From Chrysomallon squamiferum (taxonomy: Eukaryota > Mollusca > Gastropoda > Neomphalida > Peltospiridae), in the NCBI GenBank assembly GCA_012295275.1, contig CM022677.1, positions 11,214,732 through 11,278,731 of the forward strand: 64,000 bases of DNA, given 5' to 3'. The notes beneath the pieces are model-generated. The model worked only from the letters and a program-made list of their open reading frames with translations. It was not told where the DNA came from and did no database searches. Positions 11,253 to 24,952 of this stretch are shown here, piece by piece (positions within the stretch are counted from its first letter, which is position 1; each line of letters begins with the position of its first letter). The translations under genes and the position numbers were made by a program.

Positions 11253-11880
11253 TATTAGAAACCTTACAACGTTACTCTAGGTGTATTGCTTTAACTTCAG
11301 CTGGCATCCTTCTGTCATTGTTTTATTTTATGATGATGATAGTAACAGTAATAGATACAGACATTTATTTGTAAAATATTTATTTGAAGTTGGTAATATC
11401 TGCAGTGATAATAACATTCTGTCCCTTTTGCCCCAGCATATCAGTGCTATAGGAGATTGTGTTGATGATGTTGACGTGAAGCTGGTTATGCTCCTTGCAG
11501 CTCTATAACCCTTGAGAGGTGGGCTCAGGTTTGTATTGTTTTTTAATTAATAAGTACTAACATACAACCAAAATACTAACAATTAACATGAATACTAACC
11601 ATTAACCAGGTAGTAAACGTTATATAGAGACATACACATACATCCATACAGACACATACGAATATCCATACAGACAGAACACACACAGAACTACACTAAC
11701 ATATATAAAAACATATATACACTCACACACAGAAACATATTAACATTTAACAAATACTAACCTTAACCAATTAGTTACAATTACTAATAATTACCACATA
11801 CTTATCTGAATACGTGTATAAACACAAACACACACACACATCAACACACACACACATTCACATACGCACATATTATTTTA
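11253..11880. other. 3' flank of the RING gene
   Basis: AT-rich sequence turning into CA-rich and CATACA-rich simple sequence after about 11620. A 75-codon frame at 11281-11508 has no recognisable domain and I do not call it. No clear AATAAA followed by an A tract was seen close to the stop. Confidence 0.4.
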
Positions 11881-12256
11881 TAATTAAAACAAATTCTAAC
11901 CATTAACCAAATACTAAAATTTAACAAATACTAACTATTAACCAAATACTAACATTTAACAAATACTAACCATTAACCAAATACTAATGTTTAACAAATA
12001 CTAACCATTAACAAAATATTAACAATTAACCAAATACTAACATTTAACAAATACTAACCATTAACCAAATACTAACCATTAACCAAATACTAATATTTAA
12101 CAAATACTAACTATTAACAAAATACTAACCATTAACCAAATACTAATTTTTAACAAATACTAACCATTAAGCAAATACTAACATTTAACAAATAGTAACT
12201 ATTAACAAAATACTAACCATTAACAAAATACTAACATTTAACAAATACTAACCATT
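11881..12256. repeat. Minisatellite of AACCATTAACCAAATACTAA units
   Basis: Imperfect tandem copies alternate AACCATTAACCAAATACTAA and CATTTAACAAATACTAAC, giving about 34-36 bp double units. Looser copies begin near 11560. A short remnant (ACTAACCATTAACCAAATAC) also stands at the left edge of the second duplication copy near 41622-41670. Confidence 0.88.
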
Positions 12257-13059
12257 ACTAACATCCCCTACGTGTACTGAACCTCACCATGGTGTAGGGG
12301 TGGCAACATTTCCAAAGGGAATGGCTAATTAGTACATTAATATAACATTTAATTGGTTAGAGAGATAGACAGATTGATAGATTATGATAAATAGATTTAC
12401 CTACATAGGGTATTGCTATTTTTTCTAATTTTGAATACAGTGCTCTTGCTTTGAAAGCCCTTTCTATATACAGACAGACAGACAGACCAACAGAGTATAG
12501 ACAGAAGTGTATGTACTTAAGAATAAGTTATGTCACTCCCCAGATTACTCTAATTAGATGGATTATTTCATTTTACCAGATATTAATTGATAATTAAGTA
12601 TGACAGGTTCTGTAATTAATGTGCTCTTTAACACAAACTGTTACAGACAACTTTTTATCTTATCATATTTACTTCTTATCAATAGATGAATGACTATGTT
12701 TTCAGTGTAGATTTCCAGATTAATGTTCTCTTCATAAACAATACCAGAAATCTCTAGTCTCTCATTAACAATTTATTGGTACCTCCAGTCATGCCTCCCT
12801 CCTAACTCCATATATTCCTCATTTATATTCCACAGTTTATATATTACGCCAAATTCCATTGATATATCACTCAATCCATGGGCCTACAATGAGGACCTTA
12901 TTTGTTAACAATTGATAATGTCTGAAAAGTAATTGCTTGTATAATTGAAAACCTTTCTGTCCACCATTCCATCCTTTTATCCATTTATTACTTTCCCAAT
13001 TCTTCTTTGCACCAAAACTTTCATCCATCCCCCCATCTAACACTCCATCCATCCTTACC

Positions 13060-13185
13060 TACCTGCATGTGTCTATCTATCTATCTGTCTGTCTATATAT
13101 TTGTTTCATTTCTTCATCAATTTCTCTGACTATTTGTCTATCTATCTGTCTGTTTGTTGGTCGCACCTGCTCACCGCTTTCTCTG

Positions 13186-13216
<31 letters not shown>

Positions 13217-14336
13217 ATCTATCTATCTCTATATCTATATCTATATCTGTATATATATATATATATATATATATGGAGAGTGACAGAGAGAGTAAGAAAG
13301 CCAGAGGGAAATATTTATATGTCATAACTTATTCTTAACACGTGCACTTTTTTCATACACATTTATATACCCGTTCTCTGTAAAACATACACATCAATGT
13401 ATCTATGTTATCTGTGTATATCTGTCTATATATGTACCTAATTATTGCCTACCTAACCTATCAATATATCTCACTTTCTTAGTTAAACATAGCACTGTCT
13501 TTCGTGCACACATACAAACACACACACACACACAAACGTACATATACACACTCCCTATTTACATCCTTTTTAATTGTTTAAATACACTCTTTCTATCTAT
13601 TTATCTATCTATAAATATATGTATTTATCTATGTATTTATACCACATACATAAGCAACAGACTCAGTCTTTCCTATAGATGTGTAGGTATAAACTCAAGC
13701 CTCCTTTCATCTATCTATCTTTCTAGTAATCTATCTAGCTTTCTTCTGTCTATCAATTTACCTGTCTGTTATCATCTACCATCTGTCCACCCTTTTATAT
13801 ACATTATACAATCAACTATCACACACACACACACACACAGACACGTGTAGGTAATATATATATATATGCAGGCATGTGTGTTTGTATATTATACACACAT
13901 ACACAAACCCATTCCTTAACACACATATCTATCTATATATCTATCAGTCTGTCTAAATATCAATCTACCAAACTAGTAACATACATACCTATTATATTAT
14001 CTCTCTAGCTTATATGCCTATTTTTTAAAAACAATCTATCAAACATATGTCCAGCTCCCTGAATATCTAACTATATATTACTTCAAAGCTCACTATCTTG
14101 CTGTATATCTGTATAACCTATATGTATTTCTCTCTGGATATCTACCTATACTCTATCTGTATTTACCTCTGTATATTTATCTAAATGACCTACCTGTATT
14201 TATTTCTCTATATCTGTCTGAATAATCTATCAGTATTTATATTGTATAGCTACTTATAATCTATCAGTTCATCACTAACTCAATCCAAACACAGATCCTC
14301 TCCTCTATGTTTGTCTGCGTGTGTTTGAGTCTGGCG

Positions 14337-14387
<51 letters not shown>

Positions 14388-14803
14388 GTATATGTTATAT
14401 TCTCTATCTTAACGCTATTTCTAACATAAACATTTTCTTACACATATACATCCTCAAATCTACTGCCATCCACTTTACCATTATATAACCTATCTTGCTT
14501 CACACCTATCCTTCTATCTATCTTTCTGTCTATCTATTGAACCTACGCACCTGCCTATCTGTTTAGCTATCTATATATCTCTCTGTCTATCCTCAAAATA
14601 TATATATATAATTTGGTATTTCTCATATATATATATATATATATCTACATTACATTCCATCAATAACCATCCATAAATCACCTATTCATCTTCCTAACTA
14701 TCTCCCTAAATAATTATAACTACTTTCTATATCTATCTTTCTGTGATACTGTCCATTTATAACTCTCATTCACAATTCCCATATTTAGCTATGCTTATCA
14801 CTG

Positions 14804-14865
<62 letters not shown>

Positions 14866-15800
14866 TCATTTGTGTATGCATATGCATGTGATATCACCTA
14901 TCTACATACATCTCCATATTTATGTCTATCTACACACATTTCCATATGTATGTCTATCTACACATATTTCAATATGTATGTCTATCTAAATATTTTCTCA
15001 TAATCAATCTACATAGCGGTTATATAATCTGTCTAATCTTGTCCATCCATTGAAATCAATAACCATCAATAACAGCTCCTTATCTACATCTCCTCTATAT
15101 CCACCTACATATCTCCCTATTTTTCTGTATGTTTGCACACATATACAGTCAGTATATTCACACTCTTCAAAAAACACAAGCAAATTTTCCTTCCCATACA
15201 TATGTATATACTATTCTCTGCTCCAACTTATGCATACCTACACCTGCATATACATTCAGTCTTCCACATTACCATCCATACTTGCCTACACCCACCTGTC
15301 TCTCTGTGTCTCTCTGTGTCTCTGCTGTGTATTAGTTAACTATCTACATATATCTACTGAAGTACTGACCCACCTACCTGTCTGTATCTTTGAGTGTTTG
15401 ATATCTGTCAGATGCCTGTCTATATAATCTACATATCAACCTACTGATCTACTCACCTACATACCTATCTGTTTATCTATCCACATTACAACAGATCAAT
15501 AACCATTCATCAGTCATCTCTCCAACACCCTGTCAAACTACCTACATACACAACTAACTGTGCCTGCATTACAACCTGTATGATTTATATATACATCTGT
15601 ACGTCTACTCAGCCTGGCACACAAAACACACATGACAGAAAGAAGAATACACAGAATAGATAGATGGTCATTGTCATGTTTACCTATCTACCTCAATTCA
15701 TCTACATTTATCAATTCATTTGTTAACTTCTACTGATCTAGCTGTCTATCAATCTATCAATATATACTTCTTTTTCTTTGTATCTTCCTGTTTATCTCTT
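13060..15800. repeat. Decayed CTAT/CTGT-rich tract with CA, GT and TA runs
   Basis: Mostly pyrimidine-rich sequence built of degenerate CTATCTAT, CTGTCTGT and TATCTACC words. It includes a CTAT-TA run at 13184-13275, a GT run at 14337-14386 and a CA run at 14804-14863. The same tract recurs in copy B at about 42050-44620. Open frames here (Tyr-Leu-Ser-Ile or Thr-His runs) are products of the repeats. Confidence 0.85.
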
Positions 15801-16325
15801 CACCTGTTAACCTTTCATCTGACAGTCAGTCTCATATCTCTGTCAATCATTTCTCCATTCCTTTAAATCATTTACAGCTGCTCTCAAGTTAATTGCTAAT
15901 AATCTTTATGAAAACAACATTAATCTGGAACCTGCTCTCTATTTAAAAATATCATTGCTCCACATATTTTCATTTCTTCTGCAATAATTTCTAATTTGCA
16001 GTGTAGAACCACACATAGCTTTTGTAGTGTCCTTAGTCATTATAGAGGAAGTTGTTAAGTCCTTTCCTGATAAACCAAGAATCATCCACTGTTAACTTTT
16101 GGAGAATAATGAATGAATCAAACTGATATTGTTAATAACTTCTCTGTCTGGAAACTGCTTTGGAAAGAAAACTCCATAATTAGTCTCAATGTTTAAAGTA
16201 ACCTCTATATTCTTCTCCATATTATTGTTACTGAAGCTGATTCCAGAATATTGTCGTTTCTGTAGATGCAATAATAAAATTTAATTGAATAATTATTTAA
16301 AAGTAATTTTCCATTGTGTTTAATT

Positions 16326-17010
16326 GTCTGATAAATAACAAATAATTTAAACAAAAATATAGATCTATAAAAAGGTATCAAAATTGTAAATTTTACATTC
16401 TGGTCAAAAAGTACAAAATCGGACATAGACTTGACAGTATCCACCTGTAAATTGAAAATAATTAATTATCTCCAGCCAATGAAAAATGTGAGGTATTTTA
16501 GTTAAATAACTAATTGACATTTTCTGTCATTTATTAATTGTTTGAGATAAGTCTCTTACGATATCACGATTTCGAACAGTTTACAACAAACCTCATCTTA
16601 CAAACTTCCCGTCCATAACTTTAATTACATGTTTCAGAACTCGAATGTTTTGGGTTTTAACGAAAAAGAGTGAAAAATTAATTTTTAAGTAATTTTTTAA
16701 ACAGGCCGGTTGGCGGACCTTTAAATTATAATTTTTTAAATAAATTTTCTGTTGTAAAACCGGTATCAAGCATCATAATAAATGTGCCTAGGCAATCATT
16801 CAAGTAACACGCGATCAGTTTCCTTTTTTCACGTAAATACCACCTGTAATGTATTGAAAATGAAAACAAATATTAAAATAAAAATATAATGGTTTCAAGT
16901 ATTGTTTTACAACTACGTACTCAGCACTGTCCGCTGTGGAGTTTTAGCAGAGTAAGTGTTCACATTATGTGTCTAATGAGAATATTCATCCACCAGCGTC
17001 AGTGAAAACA

Positions 17011-17052
<42 letters not shown>

Positions 17053-17333
17053 TTTATTTTTTTTTATTTACTTATTTGTTTCTGGCTGGCGACATCTAAA
17101 TACTATCTGAAAAAAAAAAATCTAGTAAGAAATGGGTAAGAGATAGTATGACGTCAAAGTTACCAAAAAAATATAGTAAATAAATAAATTAAAAATTGGT
17201 TTCGACCTTTGAAGCAATTACTACTCAATAATAGACATCTATGTACAAACGGCATTACTTATATGATGTATTTCCCCAAATTACTTTTAATAATCCATAT
17301 AGACTTGATTGGATGTTTAAAAGTTTGTAAACA
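16326..17333. other. Start of copy-A-specific segment, no gene
   Basis: A/B homology stops near 16325. The sequence is AT-rich, with an (ATT)n run at 17011-17052 and A/T homopolymers. No coding region is recognised. Confidence 0.5.
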
Positions 17334-17639
17334 CTGATCGGCGTTCGACGCTGCCATCTTCGATTTCATTCGGAGGTTTCCGTGATCGCTCGGAAACCGT
17401 CTGATCGGGTTTTTGAACTTCTAATTTCAACTTTTTTACGTCTATTTTCTTAACTTTTTTATGATTTGTCAATTAGATTTGCGCTGATAAAGGTAATATA
17501 TTACCAAACCATGATCTCCTGCGCTTTTCCTAAGTACTTTTTCAACTTAATCAAACTTTTATTTTTATGCAAATGCGTGCATAATAAACTGAAATTATAA
17601 TTTGTTATAAGATTACTGTATTAACTTTTCCAGTTGGCA

Positions 17640-17822
17640 ATGTTCCCCAACAGAAACGAAGATTCAGGTTTAGTTTGTACCAATAAATCGGTGAAAGTCT
17701 GGAAGTATTTTGACTGCCTGACTTTTAGAAGTTTGTGGTCAACGGGAAATAACTCATTCGACGACAGAGACATTCAGCCAATGGAGGTTGACCCATTTGA
17801 GGAACCCATGGATACATCATGA
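17640..17822 (+). CDS. Possible small acidic-tail protein, unrecognised
   Basis: A 60-codon frame starts with ATG at 17640, six bases after a good splice acceptor (TTAACTTTTCCAG ending at 17633). It ends with an acidic tail, PMEVDPFEEPMDTS. Upstream, a GC-richer stretch at about 17340-17490 ends GCTGATAAAG before GTAATA, a plausible donor of a 5' untranslated exon; the intron would be about 140 bp. Downstream, TCTTAATAAAAA at ~17842 is followed by two long A tracts (17848-17885). This could be a polyadenylation signal, or the tail of a retrotransposed cDNA, though the apparent intron argues against a retrocopy. I do not recognise the protein. The base composition is less AT-rich than its surroundings, which supports a real exon. 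Confidence 0.4.
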   Translation: MFPNRNEDSGLVCTNKSVKVWKYFDCLTFRSLWSTGNNSFDDRDIQPMEVDPFEEPMDTS

Positions 17823-17869
17823 GTATAAGGCAATTCTACTATCTTAATAAAAAAAAAAAAAAAAAGATA

Positions 17870-18331
17870 AAAAAAAAAAAAAAAAATAATACGCATTATT
17901 AAACGTTGATTCATTATTCAACTTGTTAGATTCGTTATACCTGTTAATGAAGAATTAAGCTTATTATTTATTTATTTATTTATTATGCAAAATAAAATGA
18001 TCTAATATTGTTAATTAAAAAACAATAACTCTGTTTTTCAATACACTGTGTTTTCAATACATAATATTACCGCTACGCCTCTGTTTACAACATAAAACAT
18101 GTAACATAAACAGTGATGGCGGTACTGAAGTTGTATCTTATTTTCATAACGTCGTGTAAAATTACTCCTACTTAGTTGTTCTGTGAAACAAATTCTGTTA
18201 ATAAAATATCACATTAGTATGGACGCGTTCTCGATATTCACACATAATTCTACTGTTGTTTATAAAACCATTTTTGTTTACATAAAAATAAAAAGGTGGA
18301 TCTGAGTCAGACATTTATTTTAGACGCTCAA

Positions 18332-18421
<90 letters not shown>

Positions 18422-20252
18422 ATACAAAATTATGGCTTACATTTATTCTAAGTTATTATGTAGGTCAGAGATGTATACTTAAAATATAAAAGTCACATTT
18501 TTCTACATTTAAAACTAAATCTCTGAAACTGAGAATTGAAAAAAACAAACATAAAATGCTGCAGGGAAATAGAGAGTTGTGTACCCTTTTATCAACAGTA
18601 GCTGACGAGTTGATGCTTGGCTTATATTCTACTGGAATAATTTAGAAACTGAGAAATATAGCGAGTTAGATTTCCAGATTCATGTTTTTAATACATACTA
18701 TTACCACTACGCCTCTGTTAACAAACATAAAACATGTAACATAAATAGTGATGGCGGTTCTTATTTTCATAACGTCGTGTAAAATTACTCGTTCTTAGCT
18801 TTTCAGTGAAACAAGTTCTGTTAATAAAATGTCACATTAGTATGGAAGCGTTCTCGATATTCACATATAATTCTACTGTTGTTTATAAAAACATGCTAAC
18901 CTGGAAGCCCAATCTATATTTCTGAATGTACACAGAGTTTTCACGGTAAAAATCACACCAGTAATGTTTAGGCTAGAATACTGTTTTTTCGTGGGGTGTT
19001 TTCGTGTTGTTTTTTTCTCTTCCTGACAGAAGTGGTAATAGAAGAAAGTATCATTTTAAATTCCTGGCAAAGCGTTGGGTATATTTTACAAATATACTTT
19101 TTCTAAGCTGGAGTCAGTGAGGTGGAGAAAGATGAAGGTGATTTTCATTAATTACACCACAGATTGTGCTTTTAATTAGTGTTCTGCTAATTAATATTTA
19201 TTAAGTATACTTTAAGAAATGTGGTACTTGTTCGTCCTATACAACGGCGAGTGTTTTGTGAAGAAACGTTTGGGTGAAACTTGTGAAGACAAGTCGGGCT
19301 GTGCAGACGTGTAGCTGACTGTCTGGATAACATGTGTTTCGTCAAAAAAAAAATCTTTTTGACAGTTTTGTTCTTCCAAAATCAGTGTCGAGTCATGATA
19401 AAATTGGAATTGGAGTAATTACTGAAACACGAAATTTTGACGTACAGTGAAGTTTTGTAGACGTAATTTGTGACGTTGGACAGAGTTTATGTTCTATAAA
19501 CAAATAAGATTTCAGTTTCATATGAAGAAACTGAGGTTCAATAAAAAATAGCATGATATAGTATAAAAAATATATGCTGAAATAATCATTTCATTTCCTT
19601 TTTTCTTTTTCTTTTTCCCTTGTTTCAGTAGTCTTTCTTAATTATTATTTTATTTATCATTTTAATTAGTATTATTGTAGTTTTTGTTGTGTTTACAAAA
19701 ATAAATAAATAAATCAGTTCAGACTGATATTTTAAAAGTTTCTGGTGAGATTTTATTGATAACCGGAGAAAAAACATTCTGATATTATTGTTATATTTTA
19801 ATCGGATGAAACAAACGATATATTTCTTCAAGCTAAGTAAAAATATCCTCGTATCTCATAAAACACTAGTTCAGGAGGACAGGCATGTTTTCTATGATGT
19901 AACTTACAAATGTTAACTATATAAGATTTTTCCTAGTAGAATAAAATGTAACTAAGTGAAATTATCAGTATTTTTTTATATTCATTTCAAAATGTTCACC
20001 TTTTCCTCTATTTTTTATTTAACATTATCTTTTATTTTTATTTTTTATTTAACCTTTTTATTTTCATAAATAATAGAAAATTAATTGCAAAAGTAATTTA
20101 AAATAATTAATTTTAAAATGAACATATGACATTGAAACTAGTTTTATAGGAGATACACAGAAATTATACAAACTGTTAGGGAGATGCACATAAAGAAATT
20201 GTTAAAGCTGTATAGAATGTATGGATTGGTAGAGAAACAGATGAACAGATGT

Positions 20253-20304
<52 letters not shown>

Positions 20305-21867
20305 AAGGAAATTTGTGTTTTGTATGTTTCCAGAGGGCACTGTAGGACAAATAGATGCAGGCACAGATAGACTGATGTGAATGTGAAAGGATGAGTTGGT
20401 ACATACATGTTATTTGTGAGAAAGAGTTAATGTGTTTGTTGTCAAATAACTGCTGTATGTGAAAGTGTCCTTGTTTATGTATAAATAAATACAAGTTCCA
20501 AGTGTCTTGATTGTTGTTATTTTAATGATTTATTATTATATTATTGTCCCGATTTTAAATTGTTGTATTAACATTGAAAGATACTTGAAAATAGCTGAAA
20601 TTGATCCATTAAAACAATTATTTTAGCAAAACCAAATATTTTTTAAAACAGATTTGCAGTAATTTTTATTTTAAAGAAAATGAAAATGAAATTATCTATG
20701 TCTATATTAATAATGATAATAATAATAATAATAAAATTTAAAAGACTTAAAATTTAATTTGCTTGATTATGGCTTCATTATGACAGTCTATGACATCAAA
20801 TAAAACTGAAATGGGTTCATAAAAATTCTTACAGGCATATGTCATTATAATTCATTATCATAATGCATCGTTAGAAAAGTTCGAGATTTATAGTGTATAT
20901 GTTGTATGAAAAATTCATTGTTTTTACTCAAGGGACAAATTGAAAAAAATGTTTTCTGCAAAATAGGAATTTTACAGTAATTAATTAAGAAATAATAACA
21001 AACAAACCAGCTTTAATTTTCATTCTGCTTGGAAACATATTAAATACAAAATTGTACTTCATTTTCTAAAGAGATTAATATTATTTTCTTTTATTTATTT
21101 ATTTATTTTTTTTTTTTTTTTTTAAATTCCTTATTGAAATAGTTATATTATTCTTTCTAAAATGGGAAAGGCAAATTATAAAAAGCAGCCAGAAATGTCT
21201 AAACGGAAATAACTGAGTATTTAAGTTTTTTTTATCTAGACAGGTTTTTAAGTAATTTCAACTTGAAGATCATCATGTTTGTTCTAATTAAAAATAACAA
21301 AGTCATGGTTAATGCAAATAAAAGTTTAATTTAATTAACAGAAATATATTATTATTTTTTATCCAAAAAATTCTAATTACCTCTAATTAGTAAAGCTTCA
21401 ATTATATTTACACTAATTACCCCCATCAAACCCTTGATTTAGCCCTGTTTTAAATACTATAATGATTACATAATTTTAAATATATTTACAGTCATTTTTT
21501 ACCCATGCAAAACCCTGAATTTCCCCTGAATTAAATAATATAAAAATAAGATGATTATAAAAATTAACATGTCTATGCACTATCACATTAATTTTAGCTT
21601 GTTTACAAAAATGGCATTCCATAGCAATGATGAATCTCTATTCCTCTTTCAGCAATAAAAAGTTAAAATAACCAAGCACAGATCAATGATAAAAACAGTG
21701 CAAGCTGCTATGAAGTACAATGTGTACACTGGATGTTCTGATCACATTGACAATGCAGTCTCTTGGAGATCACTGAGTGTTTGAAATTCAAATTACATTT
21801 GTGACAGATTTTCTTTTGAAAGTGTTGTTCTTTCTCTGGACAGGGAAGACTGTGATGTAATAGCATT
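17870..21867. other. AT-rich stretch without recognised genes
   Basis: Contains an AAT/AAAT microsatellite (18335-18424), a local direct duplication (18055/18690, listed separately) and a GT run (20255-20301) with its Thr-His shadow frames. The rest is AT-rich sequence with T homopolymers near 21105-21123. Nothing coding was identified. Confidence 0.5.
18055..18893 (+). repeat. Direct duplication of ~210 bp
   Basis: The segment at about 18055-18270 recurs at 18690-18893. Shared words include CATAAAACATGTAACATAAA, TTTTCATAACGTCGTGTAAA and GTTCTCGATATTCACA. Copies differ by scattered substitutions and short indels. No frame is conserved. The family is unknown. Confidence 0.85.
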
Positions 21868-21960
21868 CTAGTGCTCTAGTGAACCTTGTCTGAAAATGGG
21901 TCTTACAGCATTTTCAACTGAAGTGCTGGCTGAGGCAGCTTGAATCTGTTGTCTAGGATC
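21868..21960 (-). CDS. Candidate terminal exon, 30 residues
   Basis: On the minus strand TTTTGTTGTAG is followed by a 30-codon frame from 21960 to a TAG at 21868-21870. It begins DPRQQIQAASAS and ends RQGSLEH. The acceptor is good and the exon starts in phase 0. That phase fits the donor of the LRR exon fragment 1.2 kb upstream on the same strand (23197), so both may belong to one gene, with further LRR exons between them lost or unrecognised. No domain is visible. It could be chance, since 30 open codons is short. Confidence 0.35.
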   Translation of the reverse strand, partial: DPRQQIQAASASTSVENAVRPIFRQGSLEH

Positions 21961-22924
21961 CTACAACAAAATATAATATTCATTAATAAACTAATCATAA
22001 AATAAAGCAGTATTTTTGTTGTCGGCTCTAACTGCATTTCACTGTCTTAGCAAGAAAAAGTTTAGTACACATTTTTAGTTTTTCCATTCAATTTTTGATA
22101 ATAAAAAAAATTATTAAACGATTTTCCAGTCTTAATTTCAATCAGTTTAATTTTATTTTTTAAATTTGAAATAAAAGGATTAAAATACTTCAGTAAAATA
22201 TGTTTTAATATAATTGAATAATTCTATTAATTTGTTAAAATTTGATATTTACACTGTTTTAGTATTTTAGTCCAGTTTAAGATGACTGCCAGGAATATTA
22301 AGTAAATAAACATTTTACACCTATATAGTATTAGACAGTAAGAAAATGGTCTTCTAATACTGTTTCTACTTGAAATATCTAGCATGATGGAAATACATTT
22401 GAGATTATTCTTACGATCTTTAATTAACCTTTAACAACCGTTACAGTTACATCATTTATAATAAAATATTTGATTAATTAAAATCTTGAATTGTAACATT
22501 CTTTCCTGCCACTTTAATATAATTTAATTTTGCCACTAATGAATAAATCAATCACAATTATCCTGCTAATAGTTACAATAATGATTCCTGTGTGTATTTA
22601 AAATGAAGTTAAAATGTATTTAAAACAAAGACAATGTTGTAAGACACGCGCTCTGTGTGTGTGTGTATAGTAACAAAAATAAATAATATAAATCTCAAAG
22701 ATCATGCAAGCTTCTATTTTATTATTTTTTATTAAGAACTAACTATGGAAAATACAATTTATTACCTAATGAGTTTCAAGCTCTTTAATTCAGAGTTTTG
22801 TCCCTTGGTAGTATAAACAAAGACTAAGGGCACCATCAGTTTCAATCTTAAATTTAAATAAAACAGGCCTGAGTATTTTGTACAAAGCATTTAAACATAT
22901 AAACTGATAACCAAATATTTCTTA

Positions 22925-23104
22925 ACACACACACACACACACACACTATTATCTGAGCAGTACTAATTATCACTGTTGCTGATACACTCACACACACACA
23001 CTATTATCTGATTAGGAATTATCACTATTGCTGATACACTCACACTCATACTCACACTCACACAGATTCACACTATTACCTGAGTAGCAATTATCTCTAA
23101 TGCT

Positions 23105-23141
<37 letters not shown>

Positions 23142-23145
23142 TATC
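22925..23145. repeat. CA-rich minisatellite with TATTATCTGAG spacer
   Basis: CACACACA runs alternate with a spacer of about 50 bp containing ACTATTATCTGAGTAG, AATTATCACT and GCTGATACACTCACAC. The block occurs about four times (from ~22925, 22985, 23040 and 23100) with drift between copies. Confidence 0.8.
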
Positions 23146-23196
23146 TGAGTAGCTGCAATTACTGAGAACTGATTGACTAGTTACTGACACACCCAC

Positions 23197-23265
23197 CTGA
23201 TTGCTGCTGATATTAAGTTCAGTGAGAGAAGAATTTTCTGTGACTGCAGTACACAAATCTTTAGA
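23197..23265 (-). pseudogene. Leucine-rich-repeat exon fragment cut by a LINE
   Basis: The minus strand encodes 23 residues, SKDLCTAVTENSSLTELNIS plus SNQ, immediately followed by a donor (CAG then GTGGGT). The pattern L..AV..N.SLTELNIS.N matches a ribonuclease-inhibitor-type LRR as in NLR-family receptors, whose LRRs are often one exon each. The 5' part of the exon is missing because LINE sequence starts at 23266. The fragment is therefore a broken exon. Which LRR protein it came from cannot be told from one repeat. Confidence 0.6.
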
Positions 23266-23618
23266 CCGTCACTACCCAACAGCTACAGACCGATCACACT
23301 GACGTCACACATGTGCAAACACTGGAAACGATGATCAACACACGCCTGAGCCAGCATCTAAACAACAACAATTTAATCAGCAAATATCAAAGTGGCTTCA
23401 GGAAGAAACACAGCACAAACAACCAGATCACCTGTCTGCAAACATCAATCAACCAATCTTTTAGGAAATCAAAAAAAGTCATTGCAGTATTCCTAGACAT
23501 TGAAAAAGCCTTCGACATGGTATGGAGGGAAGGATTGCTCGTCAAATTATTCAACAACAACATCAAAGGCAACAAGTTCAACTTCATTAAAGACTTCATC
23601 AACAACAGATCCACCAAC
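23266..23618 (+). pseudogene. Reverse-transcriptase N-terminal/palm fragment
   Basis: NSYRPITLTS is the conserved segment before the fingers. After one frameshift near 23315 the frame continues TMINTRLSQHL, SKYQSGFRKKHSTNNQ and motif A, VFLDIEKAFDMVW, with its catalytic Asp. It ends IKDFINNRSTN at a stop. The palm beyond it is deleted: the next recognisable piece, ALFTDNCAFW just downstream, is the active-site strand, where the expected (F/Y)ADD reads FTDN. Confidence 0.85.
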
Positions 23619-23639
23619 TGAACTAATAAACACAGCACT

Positions 23640-24952
23640 CTTTACAGACAACTGCGCCTTTTGGCGTGCAGGCAGAAACAAATACAAAAAGACCTAAACA
23701 ACATAAATGACTGGGTGTTGAAATGGGGCATAAAGATTTCTCTTTCCAAAACGACATGCCTCCTTTTCAACAAAAAAACAGACAACAACAAAATCACACT
23801 AAACATCGACAACAACGTCATAACACTAACCAAAACATTCAAATTTCTAGCAAACATTCGACAGCCAACTCAACTTTGGATGCCACATACACAACATAAT
23901 TGCATCCTGCAGAAAAACACTCAATCTTCTAAAACTAATTTCCTGAACCAGTTGGGCAGCAAACGAGTCAATGCTAATTTTGATATACAAAACATGTATT
24001 CTCTCCAGGCTCGACTACAGAGCCACAGCTTAATTCAGTCCAGCGCCCTCAGAGTGATCAGCCACCTCCAAAACACAACACCACCCAACAGCCTCCTGTC
24101 AGAATACTGCATCCAACCACTGAAATACAGAAGAAATCTGCAGCTACTGAAATACAACCTGAGAATACACACCCTCAACGCAGACCATCCCATCAAGGAT
24201 CTGGTCCCCGACCAACAAAGAATAAGGCAACTCTTTAAATCGCATAGTCTACTTTTATCGAATTTCCTGACAACAGCCAACAAAATCGAAAGGGAAACAC
24301 GAATAGGGGTAATGCCACTGCTGGCATACCACAAAGAAACAAAACCAGCAATAAACACACCTTTCCTAATAAAAACAGAAACAGACAAACCAGAGTTCCC
24401 ACCGTTCAAAAAGGCCATATTTCTTGCAGCAGCAAACGACCACTACGAACAACACCCGCACATCTACACCAATGGATCCAAAAACCCAGACAACTGGAGA
24501 GTAGGATTCGCCTTCATAGCCCAAGATCACACAGACAAACCCACATGCATACAATTCAGCAATATCAGAAATCACCTTTCAGTATACATGGCGAATTGGT
24601 CGCCATCATCAGAGCCATGCTGTGGTTGAAACACAACAACAACAAACATACAGTCATATTCTCAGACAGCCTAAGTTCCGTCATCTCAATACAATCCAGA
24701 CATTCCAGCAGACCAGATCTACTCAGCAGAATACAACAACTACACCAGGACATACAACACAACAACAAACAACTAATCATCAAGTGGCTCCCAGCACACG
24801 TCAACATCATCAGCAACGAACTTGCCGACCATTACACCAAAGAGTCACTCAGCATTAAAGACGAAGACATCTGCACTGACATACACTATGGAATAAACGA
24901 AATTATCTCCATCGCAGCCAAATATTATGACAAACAGTGGCAAAACGAATGA
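23640..24952 (+). pseudogene. RT C-terminal region and RNase H domain, degenerate
   Basis: One frame runs about 23661-24629, covering the RT thumb/connection (NDWVLKWGIKISLSKTTCLL) and the segment up to HIYTNGSKNPDNWRVGFAFI. That is the first RNase H strand, where the catalytic Asp of the usual YTDGS is Asn. After a frameshift near 24575 the frame resumes with FSIHGELVAIIRAMLWLK (catalytic Glu), VIFSDSLSSVISI (second Asp) and IIKWLPAHVNIISNELADH, and stops at 24952. The domain is complete in outline but has lost a catalytic residue and its frame. Confidence 0.85.

Noticed and set aside
11281-11508. 75-codon frame after the RING gene
   Set aside because: AT-rich, no domain, no signal suggesting a second gene.
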